Part shown: positions 45,195 through 56,369 of the stretch, piece by piece
Position numbering within the stretch: the stretch's first letter is position 1
Layout of the letters: every line of letters starts with the position of its first letter
NCBI GenBank assembly: GCA_032622095.1
Contig: CP136069.1
Location: forward strand, 36,928,194-36,992,193
Direction of reading: 5' to 3'
DNA from: Siphonodentalium dalli
Taxonomy: Eukaryota; Mollusca; Scaphopoda; Gadilida; Siphonodentaliidae
DNA length: 64,000 nt
Notes under the pieces: generated by a model
Seen by the model: only the letters and a program-made list of their open reading frames with translations
The model's database searches: none
Told to the model about the DNA's origin: nothing
Program-made: the position numbers and the translations under genes

Positions 45195-45385
45195 GTTTTG
45201 TAACTTGTGTCCAATAGATCTCGCTGTTATAAGCATTTACAGTACAGCAGGGTGTCTGTCTTTACTATACTGAGATTCCGGGGAACCAGTTTCACACATA
45301 CTGTTTATGTGCATCTATGAGTCGGAGGACTATCGATGTTTCCTCTTAGTTGTGTATGTTAACAAAAGTACGGGTTATTGGGCTG
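45195..45385 (+). repeat. Dispersed repeat shared with 26.8-27.1 kb
   Basis: Diverged copy with AATAGATCTCGCTG, GGGTGTCTGTCTTTACTATA, GGAACCAGTTTCACACATAC and AAAAGTACGGGTTATTG in the same order as 26830-27065. Confidence 0.65.
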
Positions 45386-46080
45386 TCTCTAACTCCAATT
45401 TTATATCCATCAGACAGGAAATGGACGAGATGGCCAACTTTTGCGTTCATCTTGCAATAATTATGCATAGAGTAACATATCACCATTGAGCTCCATGTCA
45501 GGCAGTATACATAATGATTTGTGGAAGTCAGCGCTAAAATATTTTATCAATGTTGGTGTCCCTCCCCTCTCCCCTAACATGAATGGCGCCACCTTTGCCA
45601 TCTTTAAACAAAACTATTATACTCCTCACATCATCAATGTCGAACGCAGTTTTTCGTGTTTGTGGCATTTTATGTTAGGTCAGTTGTCGACCGAATAATG
45701 TAACTTCCGGTGTCCGGTCAGTGGCGGGGTTAATATATGTGGATGGGGTGAATGTGGCCCTTTCGTTAGACACCAAAAGGAGCCCCCTACGCCCTGTATT
45801 CCTCGTGATATCGGCCGTCCCACGCAATTTGAAATTCTGTCCCGCAGATTGTCGTTTTGTCCCATATCCCATCCCATCCCGCAGATTGTCATGTCCCACC
45901 ATACAGCTGAAATCGATGGTAACGTTTGTGTTGCTCGACTAGCGCACTGTATAATGGATGTTCCTTCTTATTGATTGCAGTATTGTCACGTAAACCGGCG
46001 CTGGGGGCTTTACTTACCGTACTCGTGTCAACACTATCGCAGTTTTACACTATGCAGTGTTAGTCTGTAAGTACTAACAC
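45386..46080. other. Single unit of the 42-kb repeat and unassigned DNA
   Basis: 45510-45620 matches the 42.0-42.9 kb repeat (GCGCTAAAATATTTTATCAA, AATGGCGCCACCTTTG). 45720-45900 is slightly GC-richer, with CCCGCAGATTGTC repeated at 45840 and 45880, but has no supported gene. Confidence 0.5.
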
Positions 46081-46089
46081 ATATTCAAA

Positions 46090-46230
46090 CTATATATATA
46101 TATAAGAGTGGGATATGTCTGTCCGCCCGTTGGTCTGTGTGCATTTTCTCCAAATTGCTGGTCCGATTCCAACCAAATTTGGTATGGTGACTTGGGGTAT
46201 CCTGGCATATGTTATAACGACGTTACTTAT
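46090..46230 (+). repeat. Dispersed repeat fragment next to (TA)n
   Basis: A short TATATATATATA run is followed by GGGATATGTCTGTCCGCCCG and CCAACCAAATTTGGTATGGT. The GTCTGTCCG and AAATTTGGTATG phrases recall the 56.4-58.2 kb family and its kin. Confidence 0.5.
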
Positions 46231-46518
46231 ATAAACAAAATTATTAAATAAATAAAAAACACAAAATAAATAAGCTCACTATGGGTCTATTTCAGAATCA
46301 GATAAACGTGAATATTTAGGTTCATATCTGATCATATTTGCAGACCAGATGGAGGCTCTTTATATAATTATGTGTGTCCGTGCCATCCAAACAGAATAAC
46401 GGGTATTCGTCCACTGTGGAATCGAATTATTTCAGAATCAAGTAAGTCGACTATGAACCTATGTGAATATTTCGGTCCAAATGTGGTCGAAGCGTACACA
46501 GGGGCCACAAAGTCCTAA

Positions 46519-46549
46519 CGCACAAAGGGGCCATATGCCCCTTTGTGCG
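46519..46549. repeat. Perfect 13-bp stem hairpin
   Basis: CGCACAAAGGGGC and its exact complement GCCCCTTTGTGCG flank a five-base loop, CATAT. No neighbouring gene makes a terminator role plausible. Probably part of a small mobile element. Confidence 0.8.
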
Positions 46550-47100
46550 GGGATGGCAGGCCCTTCAGACGCTGAATGAACGTTCATAAAAGGACCTTGT
46601 TTCAGATAGTTTAGTATATATCTAACAGTGTAAGAAGTATATATGTTGGGCGCCATGCCTATTTATGCTGCGTATATAACATTAGTTCCGAGATAATTCG
46701 GATAACAATTCTCGAGAAAAAACACAATTATAGCCGAGTGCATTACGCATTTCGTCGTGTATTTGACTTTCATCTGCCACAATTATCACTGACCGATACA
46801 TTGATTACTTATATGTAACTTGTTGTCTGTGACAATAATCTATTGACATGTTTTGATATATAGTAAGCGCCCCAAATCAATAAAGTAACTAAACACGCCT
46901 TTTCAAACATACCGCGAAACGATTCAGTAAATTAAATCGCGTTGTGGGCGGCAGTAAACCGCCATGCGGGCTTCAAGTGTAAGACGTGGACGGAGCACCA
47001 GCTTTTCTGACGTAAACTCCGCTGCGTGAATTGCATTATTAACCGGGTTATTGGAACTCATGATGATATCGGTGGTATTTAAAAATTTTAAACACACATA
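46550..47100. other. Intergenic, nothing recognised
   Basis: Short frames only; the 77-codon minus frame (47157-46924) partly overlaps the MITE and has no domain. Confidence 0.4.
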
Positions 47101-47560
47101 TGTGACCCGCCATATCAAATCCAGTCGTAAGTCGGGATTTTTTTTACCCTGTGCCAATGCATTCTCCTATATATGCGAGTCGACCATATGTCGACTCGCA
47201 TATATAAAAGAATGCATTGGCCTAACAATTTTTTACAATTTTAATAATTTTTTCTTGTATTCTTTAACAATTTTATAATTTTACCCATACAGAGCCCCAG
47301 ACAAACACGAGCAGACGACACTCTTCTATATGCTTCTATATATGTGTGGGGCTCCCTGCAGGGTAATGGATGTTTTTTATTTTATGTCCTAAAAATCGTA
47401 AGAAACATTAATTTAAAAAAAATGATAAAACATTGTTAGGCCAATGCATTCTCTTATATATGCGAGGTGACCTATGGTCGACTCGCATATATTAGAGAAT
47501 GCATTGGCACAGTATAACAAAAATCCCGACTTACGACTGGATTTGATATGGCGGGTCACA
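47101..47560. mobile_element. Complete double-hairpin MITE
   Basis: Terminal inverted repeats of at least 40 bp begin TGTGACCCGCCATATCAAAT at both ends and continue CCAGTCGTAAGTCGGGATTT. Inside each TIR lies a hairpin (47152-47222 and 47442-47512) with stem GCCAATGCATTCTC. Between them are ~220 bp of AT-rich DNA with a core CAGAGCCCCAGACAAACACG. Direct TA flanks both ends, suggesting a TA target duplication as in Tc1/mariner-type elements, but a 2-bp match is weak evidence. The element has no ORF and would move in trans. Confidence 0.85.
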
Positions 47561-48819
47561 TATATACAAAGCCGATTTCGCTTGTCAAATGAGCCCCGCG
47601 AGTTCGCGTGACATCCGAGTTAAATATACTTGGATCACGTTTTGTGCGATTTAGATTCTATACTTGTATTTTTGAAAAATATAGAGCGAGTAGTTTAATC
47701 TAAAAGAAAGAAATCAAAAGATAAAATTTACTTTCTTTTTAATATTATTTTTTTAATCAGAAATTTTTTAAGTTCACAATGCGCCAAACACACCTATTAT
47801 ATATGGACAGGTATTATTGTGTCAAATTTATATTGTCTACGTGTGTATATTAGCAGAAGAAGTCACATCGGTCGCCTTGCTGTTCAATTCAATGAACGTC
47901 AGCATGAATTCCGGTCCCAGTGGCTTAATCTGCTATAGAAATTGATATGGCTTTCGTTCTCGTACGATCGCGTTTATCGCCAGAATACATTCGCACTGCC
48001 CTGTGTCCGCCGAGCTTCTTAAAAGATGTAGTATGTGAACAGAATGTCAAATAAATCATATCGATATTTGAAATGAATGGCAAATATTTAGGGGTATGCT
48101 AACACAGAGCATAGTCCATTCACCAGCTTTGGCCATTATATATCGGCGAGGGTAATTGGTGCTGGATAATTATTTCTACCACAGTGGAGGAATTATCAAG
48201 AAGTTGTTTCTGCGAAGATGTTGGTTTATTTATTACTAGTGGAGCAACCTTTTTGTGAATTGTTCACGGTCTGTGACGTCCATGGTGATTTGGTTTAAAA
48301 AGTTCGCCAATGCGTAATCCCTGATGTCCCCCGCTACAAAATAACCCCGATTTCATCTTGAGAAAAATTGAAAAGTATCTCAATTTTTTAAATCATGGAT
48401 TACTAACCATTTTTCGACATAAACAAAATAAAAAATGTCCAAGATTCCTCAATATGTTTTATTGTAATTTTAAAGAATATACCATTATGCCGAATACAAA
48501 CATCAGCATTGAAACATCTACATGGTACTAAACTGCATGTACATTTAGCCGGCGAATGAATGGCTGGATACAGTACCTGTTTATGGAGGAATAAGGCATA
48601 ATCTCAAGTTACCATATTTAAGATATAACTCTTGTTTCGATTAAGGTTATGCAGTTATATCCGAAACGTTTGACAAATTTAAAACGCTCGCCGTTGCTCC
48701 ACTCATGTATAAAATACCTTCGAAACCAAATGAAATGAGAAAGTGTCACTTTATTTGGAACTACAACAAGCCTACTTTATAAATATAAACATAGAAGGGT
48801 GTGTCGACATGGGGCTTTG
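47561..48819. other. AT-rich DNA, nothing recognised
   Basis: No frames above about 60 codons and no repeats identified. Confidence 0.45.
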
Positions 48820-49370
48820 GTGTATCCCCAACTATGGTCATATTTTTTAACAGTTGGACATTTCATACCTGACAGAATATTAGTTGGAAATATCACACCA
48901 ACAATAGGTTGAAATTTGTCTCATTGGTTGATTTTGCAACCAGTAATGTATGTGGAATTTGTTGTTTCTAGGCCAGCATATATATTCCGACTTTTGGTGA
49001 AATTTTTGTGTTTGAAATGGGCATCAGTTGGACAGGGGAGTTTCAGGTGGATATTTCCAGCACTTGGAGATTTGGAGGCCAGTGTAGTGTATGGTGAGCC
49101 AAAGGATTTAGCCATACATAGTGTAAAATCTAACATGGCTGCTGGCGGCCATGTATTCCAAAGAAATTCGTGACAATTAAATGGCTCCCATCTAGTGGTC
49201 GCCCAACAGATCCATACGAAGTTTGGTGAAGATCGGACGAGGGATATGGCCTGTAGGGTGTGCCAAAGGATTTAGTCATGGATTGAGCAAAATCCAAGAC
49301 GTGTACCAGCAGCCATGTTTTCATTGAAAATCGTTCAAATTCAATAGCTCTCATTTAGTTGATCATAGTC
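48820..49370 (+). repeat. Family X copy 3 plus 'AAATCCAAGATGG' repeat
   Basis: 48820-49090 matches family X (CCCCAACTATGGTCATATTT, ACAGTTGGACATTTCATACC, TTTCCAGCACTTGGAGATTT). From 49090 a second repeat follows, with two subunits of ~165 bp: AAAGGATTTAG-CAT, AAAATC-AA-ATGGCTG and GCGGCCATGTTTTC, then GAAGTTTGGTGAAGATCGGA, CGAGGGATATGGCCTGTAGG and GTGTGCC. Confidence 0.7.
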
Positions 49371-49985
49371 ATGCCTGTAAATGTACAAACTTGTTCTTTG
49401 TTATATATATGTGGGCTACAGGGTGTGCCACAAACCCTGTGCAGGGTTTACCTCCCTTGACGACTCGATAAGACCGCTGCTATCGGCGACATTTTCCCCA
49501 CATTTGGTGGACGTCCTTGATATTAAGATATATACTAAGCGAGTAGAGCAACATGCTGCCCTTGTTAAAAACACAACATATTGATTAAAATTTGTGTAAT
49601 TTCGTACCTTAAGTTTGGAAAGTCCCACTAGAAGCAAAGAACTATGTTTTGAAATGGTGTGATTTGATTCTCCGATTATTATATCAACACAAACGTATAA
49701 ACGCACATGGACGTCAATGTCACGACAACACACGCGTGGCAAGTCAAGTATACAAGAGTTCTAATTTGCTCCAATTTTGACATGTATCCTGAGCAAATCC
49801 TCACCAATCTACCGCACTGATACTCCAATCTGTCATTAAGTTTTTAGTATGGAAATTATTCTCAAAGCACATAGGAAATTTGACTTTCAGGCGATTGGTT
49901 TCGCTGGAAAACACGCGCTAAATACAGAAACCACAGACTAGTACCCAGCCAGTGACAGTATCAGAAAGGAATAATGACTGCTGTG
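49371..49985. other. Intergenic, nothing recognised
   Basis: Frames of 67 and 108 codons overlap on opposite strands (49381-49584 and 49742-49416), with no domain in either. Confidence 0.4.
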
Positions 49986-50265
49986 CTCTGGCAGAGTCTT
50001 GGTGTGCCCATGGATTCAAATTAAAATCCAAGATGAACAGCCCTTGGGTTCAAATTTGAAATCCAAGATGGCTGCTGGTGGCCATATTTTGTAACGGAAA
50101 TAATAGATAGCTAGAGGTCGAAGATTCGATTGAAGTGTGGTGACGATCGGATGAAGGATGTGGCCTGTAGGGTGTGCCGCAGGATTTAGTGATACAAATA
50201 GTAAAATCCAAGATAGCTACTTGCGGCCATGTTTTTAACAATGTTCGGAAATAATCGATGGCTCC
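49986..50265 (+). repeat. 'AAATCCAAGATGG' repeat, second site
   Basis: Same subunits as 49090-49370: AAATCCAAGATGGCTGCTGG, GTGTGGTGACGATCGGATGA, AGGATGTGGCCTGTAGGGTG and TGCCGCAGGATTTAGTGATA. Confidence 0.7.
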
Positions 50266-50605
50266 CAGTATTTATGACAAAAAGACTCTTATGTCAGTAT
50301 TGTTTCATGTAATTTTGTAAATGCCACAATATTGTCATAGACATATCTGTTTTCAGTAAGATTTTGTCTGTGCAAACTGATAATGATTTAAAGGTAAACA
50401 TTAATTCAGAAGCGATGACATACAAAGAACGAATAAATGCAAAGTTTGTAGGAAAATATCATTTGCCGAACCTCACCATGTCATCACCTTAAATTTTAAC
50501 ATAACACTTTGCCGTGGGACATTTTTCAAAATTTGGATGCTGCTTAGGCCGTTAGGACAACAGGTTAAATATAACGTTATCCTGTATCAAGACAAAGGCT
50601 TAGAA

Positions 50606-50607
<2 letters not shown>

Positions 50608-50657
<50 letters not shown>

Positions 50658-51432
50658 ACTAGAAAGTGACCCGACTTCGTCCGGGCTTTGACCTTGAACT
50701 GACCATGTTGAAGGTCAAGATCAGGTGGGGTCAAACACCAACACCCCAAAAATGGTGGAAATCGGCCCAGCGGATACCGGGAAATCGGCCCAACGGATAC
50801 CGAGATACCCTATATATCAAATTTCGTCCGTAAAAATCCGCCAGTTTAACCCGATTTGATTTCCACTCAAGTATATAAACGCGCCTCATATACACACGCT
50901 CATTAATTATCAAGTTTCAACGTAAAGATAAATTACCATCGGTGCCCGAGATATCGCCAAGACGTCTGAAACAGTCAAATGCATCGGCCGGTTAAGCGTT
51001 AACGTGATCTAAAGTTATGACCTCTAACGACGTCATAGAAGTTACGCATTGTTTTTATCCTGATGGAAGATAATACCACTTCTTCTTGATAATTGAGGCA
51101 GATAACTAAAACGGATACATACGCATTATATATCGTTGGAAAGAGGAAACACGAAAGATTCTCACAGTGTCATTATTATGACTGGCATTTTATTATTCGC
51201 GCTGTTTCGAATCGATTTGTAAGCACCGAACTCAAATGAAAGTCCCGTAACACAGCGTAAAAACAGATTTGACCTCGGCACGTGAAAGTTTACCTCGGAT
51301 CTGAAAATTAATATGCCTATGCCACTTCCCGACCGATAGTACCCGCACATACGAAGTTTCATCGAAATCGGCTAGGCCGTTTTCGAGTCCATCGCGATCA
51401 CACACACACACAGACACACACACACACAGATC
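50608..51432 (+). mobile_element. Microsatellite-bounded non-autonomous element
   Basis: The left edge is a (TA)n tract (50608-50660) then ACTAGAAAGTGACCCGACTT and CGTCCGGGC. The right edge is GAAGTTTCATCGAAATCGGC, TAGGCCGTTTTCGAG, then a (CA)n tract (51400-51427). The first edge motif reappears at 40835 after another (TA)n tract. I recall the right-edge phrase (TTTCATCGAAATCGG..CGTTT) at the 3' end of non-autonomous elements in several invertebrates. The interior contains no ORF with a domain. A 33-bp near-duplicate (GGAAATCGGCCCA-CGGATAC) occurs at 50757-50803. Confidence 0.65.
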
Positions 51433-51485
51433 TTCCATATGACATGTTATGTAAACACGAATGTTGACTTGATTGATTTATTCTC

Positions 51486-52469
51486 ATATTTCGCATGAAC
51501 ATAGAGAAGTACAGAGAAAGAAGTATTTACAAATGAATACAAGGTTATATATATTATATACATGTAACCGGTGCTATGAGGATACATATATCCTAATATG
51601 TGAATATAATAATGTATGGTGTTATCGTGTTTCATTTGGCTCTGTGGTATGAATTTGTCATGTACGAAAGTGTTAGTACTGCCTCCGGAAACAGATGAAT
51701 CCATGTGTCCTTGTTTACATTTCTTTTTAACGGTACATAGTCGGTAATATAACAGTAGTAATTTGACAGAGTCTTTCTAATGACAGATATAGTTACATAG
51801 TGTGTTTTTCAAAACTAATTAGGAATTTAGGAGTGACAATATTAAGATAATTTGACAAATTCAGATATTTAATTGATGGATGAGTTCGCATCAGGACTGT
51901 GGCCCAGTGTGGGTGTTGCATGGCATGATGCATGCCTGCAGGTGTTGTTTATACGCGGTTCAAAACTTTTAGCTGTCTTCAGGTTAAGTTATGGATTGGA
52001 ATGGGGTCAATACACACACAATGGGCTGGTATAAGTAAAAGGGTACAGTCCTGCGTTAAATTACCGTCTAAATGAGCACCTTCAGCAATATATAATGTGT
52101 ATATGTATACATGTATAATTTACTCATTTAACAGTATAGTCTATATTAGTATATATCATAGAGCAATGGATTGGATAATACATATAATGAATATTAATAT
52201 ATTAAATATATTTGAAGAGACAACACATATCTAATATATAAGTATATATGGGTTTTAGCACAAAGTGTGTTACACGATGTGCTTACATTTGAGAGCTCTG
52301 TGTGGACTGTTCGGATCAGCATGCATATTCGGTTTAGAATTATGGGTCATGTGAGTTCAGGATTTCATCCATAATCAAAATATTTATTTGATCACCATAT
52401 TTTTGGGGAATGATTTTCTTCCTTATATGCGCAAATTTGTTGCATTCCAACAAATAGTGAAATTCGTGT
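51486..52469 (-). other. Probable 3'UTR of the LINE
   Basis: AT-rich and without domains. An 85-codon minus frame (51704-51447) is Tyr/Ile-rich and probably meaningless. Assigned by position between the ORF end and the tail. Confidence 0.5.
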
Positions 52470-52957
52470 GAGTCATGTTATGGTTACTTAAGCGACATAT
52501 TCTTTCATTGTGTGATGTTCCGTCCCATCTCCCAGTTTATATTGGGAGGTTGTGGTTCGCTGTTCTGAATCTGCAAAATTCAATTCGGTTTTTACTTTTA
52601 AGATATCAAGATATTTTCAAAGGAAAAATGGTGCTTAACTATGCGATATATTTGGCCTCTACTTGATTTGTTCCTTTCAGAATCCCACTTTATTTTAAAG
52701 TCTCTTAGAAGACTGTTTTTCATGCAACTAAGGAATTGATTGGCACACTTTAGTTCACCAAATGTCCGTAAATGTGGCTGACCACAGCTATGTAATATCT
52801 TTCGAATTTCACTTGTCCACTTAAAATGCCTTTCATCGGCATCTCCCATAAGTTTCACTGACAAATCATAAAGCACTTTCTTCCCATACCGTGTGTGTGT
52901 CATATTTTTTATTTTCGACCAATACTTTAATAATCTTAACTTTATTGTGATGTTCAA
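52470..52957 (-). pseudogene. LINE C-terminal domain
   Basis: The 119-codon frame (52957-52598) starts near LLKYWSKIKNM and continues with WTSEIRKILHSCGQPHL and RDFKIKWDSERNKSSRGQIY, the long helical region after the LINE RT. In a shifted frame beyond it, RTANHNLPI then GRWDGTSHNERICRLS gives the start of the cysteine/histidine motif, ending with TNFTI and a cysteine-tryptophan pair near 52440. The same motif class is preserved in the fragment at 37749-38066. Confidence 0.7.
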
Positions 52958-53369
52958 TGGATATATTCCTGATTCACCATAAATCTTATAATTGGGGGTT
53001 CATGGTTTCAAATTTAGGATATGTTTTTAAACATTTTCGGTGTACATTTTAGAGTACCTGATTATCTCCATAACCCCATATCTCACAGCCGTACAATAAT
53101 ATTGGCAGCACCTGTGAATCGAATAGGTCCAATTGATTAGCTACTGAGAGGCTATTTTCTCTCGATCTTTATATAACAGAGTGCATTGCATGACTGCCTT
53201 TTGTTGCACGAATTTGTTTTGTTTCTGTGTATGATCCCGATTTTGCATACATAATTTCTAAATAATTTAACTTTTTCACTATATAAAAGTTAGTGCTATC
53301 AAATGTGAATTGTATGTTTCTTTGTAAGCTACGTTTTGAAATTAGTAAAATTTTCGTTTTTATTAATAT

Positions 53370-54263
53370 TTAATTGTAGTTTCCAATTATTGCAGTACAA
53401 GCTGAAAACGTTGAGTTCTTGTTGCAGTTTTTGTGGGTTTCGGCCATAAGCACTGTATCATCTGCATATAGAATGAGAAGTAATTTCGTGTAAACATTCA
53501 ATTCTTGTTCAGCCTGGTTTGAGATTTTAGTGAGGCCGACAATACTCTCCTTTATCATAAAAGTATCCAGGTCATTCAGAAATAGGGAAAACAATATTGG
53601 TGATAAGTTTTACACCTTGCCTAACCCCTGATAGACATGGGAAAAGAGATTAATACTTGTTTCATGACTTGACCGATGATTTGATGTTCTGATACATGTA
53701 ATACTCGAAATAATTTCCCATTTATATCACAGGCCAATAGTTTTTTCCAAAGTCCCTGTCTCCAGACTTTGTCAAATGCCTTCTCAAAGTCAATAAATAC
53801 ACAATTGAGGTTGCCGTTTAAATTCTTTGTGAGATCATTTAACATATGTATTATGAACATATTATCAGTAGTTGAGTAACCCTTACGGAAACCGGCTTGA
53901 TTTTCTTTGAGAATATTATTATTTTCTACATATTCATATATCCTGTTTGAAAGACATTTTTGTAAATAACTTTCAAAAGCAGCTCAGGATTGTGATGGGC
54001 CTATATTTGCTTGGATCGCAAGGGTCGCCTTTATTTTTGTAAATAGGGACAATGGTGCCTATACCCCATGAATCTGGTATGCAACCTGAGTTAAGAATAC
54101 AGTTAAATAATCTGCAATATATATTCAACATTTTCTCAGATGCTGTTTTAAGATCTTCATTGAGTATCATATCCTGACCACAGGCTGTATTTTTCTTCGG
54201 GCTATGTAGCGCTATTTTTATTTCATCAACGTACGTTGTTTTGTACACAGATGACACGTGCAT
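53370..54263 (-). pseudogene. LINE reverse transcriptase
   Basis: Three open segments together make up an RT. 54263-53973 has the pre-RT helix, TACGQDMI and then GTIVPIYKNKGDPCDPSKYR leading to PITILSCF. 53860-53621 has MLNDLTKNLNGNLNCVFIDF followed by EKAFDKVW, with F-x-D as the first catalytic aspartate. 53594-53370 has ILYADDTVLMAE, the intact YADD box (53468-53457). The G-x-x-Q-G block near 53620 is split by a frameshift. Core catalytic residues survive, so decay is recent compared with the 6-8 kb copy, but frameshifts make it non-functional. Confidence 0.85.
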
Positions 54264-54404
54264 GTGTCACCCACAGCTGCTGACTGCTTGTTGAGAAAGA
54301 GCTTGTAAGTAGCTAAACAAATTGCAGTTTAGCATCTATCACTGCATTTGTTTTTAACCCTTTCATGATGGGAGCTGCGATGGTGCAGAATTAAAGATCA
54401 TGTG
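54264..54404. other. Short spacer
   Basis: Nothing recognised between the LINE 5' truncation and the hairpin pair. Confidence 0.4.
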
Positions 54405-54545
54405 CCAGTGCATTATCTTATATATGCGAGTCTCCCATAGGGAGCCTCGCATATATAAGAGAACGCACTGGCTTCAAGGTCAAGGTAAATAGCGTAAGTC
54501 CTGTGGGGGACTCGCTTATATAAGAGAATGCTTTGGAACTGGGTT
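54405..54545. mobile_element. Diverged double-hairpin MITE relative
   Basis: One complete palindrome (54405-54473: GCCAGTGCATTATCTTATAT, ATGCGAG, loop, and its complement) is followed by a half-stem (ACTCGCTTATATAAGAGAAT, 54510-54530). The stem is clearly related to the 33.2, 40.1 and 47.1 kb hairpins with substitutions. TIRs are not found. Confidence 0.65.
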
Positions 54546-55014
54546 TTCACAAAAATTCAAGAAGCTCCAGTCATGTGAGAGTTAAGCAAAAAACAATTAC
54601 ACATTCGATTAAATTATTAATTATATTGTTACATAGCAACACAGTATTTAGTGTTAACATTGAGAATAGTTTATGTTTCTAATTTTTGCTAACGCCTGAT
54701 GTGAAGTCATTAGATAACATCAATAAATTTGACAATAAGTTGAATACCTGGCAATTGGTAGTTTCATAAGTTTGTGACTTCATACAAACGCACAAAATAA
54801 TGCGTCATTGAAAACCAAACATGTGAACTTTTTGATATTCTGACCTGTTATGACAGGGAACGTTATAACATGAAACAAACAAGGCAGAGATATTATTATT
54901 ATTTCTTTGTTAAAAACATGCGTTCCTCAATAATCTACCACATCTTAGGAAGTGGTCCCAGTTCAAGATTTGCTGTTTTTCTGTGACTTCTGTGAGCCAA
55001 TATCATTAGCTAAT
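54546..55014. other. AT-rich, nothing recognised
   Basis: No frames or repeats of note. Confidence 0.45.
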
Positions 55015-55110
55015 TACAATTAAGCGTGAATCATTTACGCTTAAGCGTAATTCACTTATGCATAAGCGTAATTAAAATGAATTAAGCAATGCTTAAGCGT
55101 CAATGAATAA
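55015..55110. repeat. Cluster of AAGCGTAATT-type palindromes
   Basis: AATTAAGCGTGAATCATTTA and its near complements recur, including the perfect palindrome ACGCTTAAGCGT (near 55039) and TTATGCATAA (near 55058). The stretch can fold into alternative hairpins. Confidence 0.65.
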
Positions 55111-55130
55111 ATCAATACCTACACTGTTAA

Positions 55131-55565
55131 AAAATATTCCGTTATTTTACGGAACAAGGTTCCGGAAATATACTGCCGGAACCATGTTCCGTAATATTAC
55201 GGACAACTGTAAAAATACGGATACGTAATATTACGGCCAACCGTAATTTTTTTTTACGGACAACAGTAAAAATACGGATACGTAATATTACGGCCAACCG
55301 TAATAATTTTCACGAACAACCGTAAAAATACGGTAATATTACGGTCAACCGTGAAAAAAATTACGGAAAACCCTAAAACTACGTATGCGTAATATTACGG
55401 CCAACCGTAAAAAAAAATTACGGGCAACCGTAAAACCACGGATACGTAATATTACAGCCAACCGTAACAAATTTTTATGGACAATTGTAAAATACGAATA
55501 CGTAATATTACGGACTGCCATAAAAATACGGATGCTCTGTATTTGGAAGAGCCGTATTTTTACAT
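55131..55565. repeat. Palindrome-rich CCGTAATATTACGG array
   Basis: About six units of the form ACGGATACGTAATATTACGG, CCAACCGTAA, poly-T or poly-A, ACGGACAACCGTAAAAAT. Each contains a TAATATTA core inside inverted ACGG arms. The left end has a larger nested palindrome (GGAACAAGGTTCC then GCCGGAACCATGTTCC). Both strands hold short frames that mirror each other, as expected from palindromes. Confidence 0.8.
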
Positions 55566-56369
55566 GTAAATCCAAAATTGTTGCTCTAAATTCAACAGGC
55601 ATGCCCACAGAAATACATTTTTTTATTTGACAAGGTATCTTCCAAACTTTCACATTCGTATAGGGAAAAATCTATATTCATTGATATTAGGACACATGCC
55701 ATTATAAAAAATATGAACCCATACAAATGTGTACCGTTCATCTATTGCACATTAAATTTTAGTGTGGTTGCAAAAAATTGCTTATGGAGAAAAATAATAT
55801 TGAAGAGCAGGTAGTACTATAAAATTATATATCATAACTATAAAGGGATGAGAGGAAATGAGATAAATTAATGTTATTGATGGAAGCTTAAAACACCATA
55901 AGTTTGATTTGAAGTTTAAAGATAACATTTGTATTATAATACACATTAATAACAGGAGTTTCTCAACATATAATAAATACAAAGGTGATTTGAATAACAA
56001 ACATACAAACACAGTTGGAAGTTTGGATCAGGACTATCTATTTACCAACTGGAGAATTGCCTGTCAAAAAGGAAGGTAATGGATCAAAGCACAACTCATT
56101 TAGTGCCTTAATCATGTACAATATGCATAGAACAAGGACTTTGTGTGCAATTCCTTGAGTATGATAACCCATAAAAGTACATTATTACATTGAAACCATG
56201 TCACCAGATAACACTGCTATATAACTCGCACATATTGTTTGCACAAACTGAATTGTGTCACTATACTATAATAGGGGAGACGTATACCTAAAAACAATGT
56301 TGATAAATTAGAAACAATTTTTATCCTGAGCGAATTTCAAGGGCAATATGGAATTTCCAACCTTCAACA
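55566..56369. other. AT-rich, nothing recognised
   Basis: A 76-codon minus frame (56012-55782) is hydrophobic but unassigned. No repeats found. Confidence 0.4.

Larger units (their letters stand above)
51455..54263 (-). mobile_element. 5'-truncated LINE, second copy in window
   Basis: On minus the order is RT (54263-53370), C-terminal region (52957-52470), a 3'UTR-like AT-rich stretch, and a tail at 51485-51463 that reads AGAATAAATCAATCAAGTC. The tail combines an AATAAA-like signal with a short repeat typical of LINE 3' ends that lack poly(A). The endonuclease and ORF1 are missing. Frames are broken in several places. The 3' tail sits next to the (CA)n edge of the preceding element. Confidence 0.8.

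Noticed and set aside
46519-46549. Rho-independent-terminator-like hairpin
   Set aside because: No gene ends nearby, there is no T-tract, and the setting is eukaryotic.
55345-55653. Overlapping plus and minus frames in the palindrome array
   Set aside because: Mirror-image frames are expected from palindromic DNA; peptides are repetitive.
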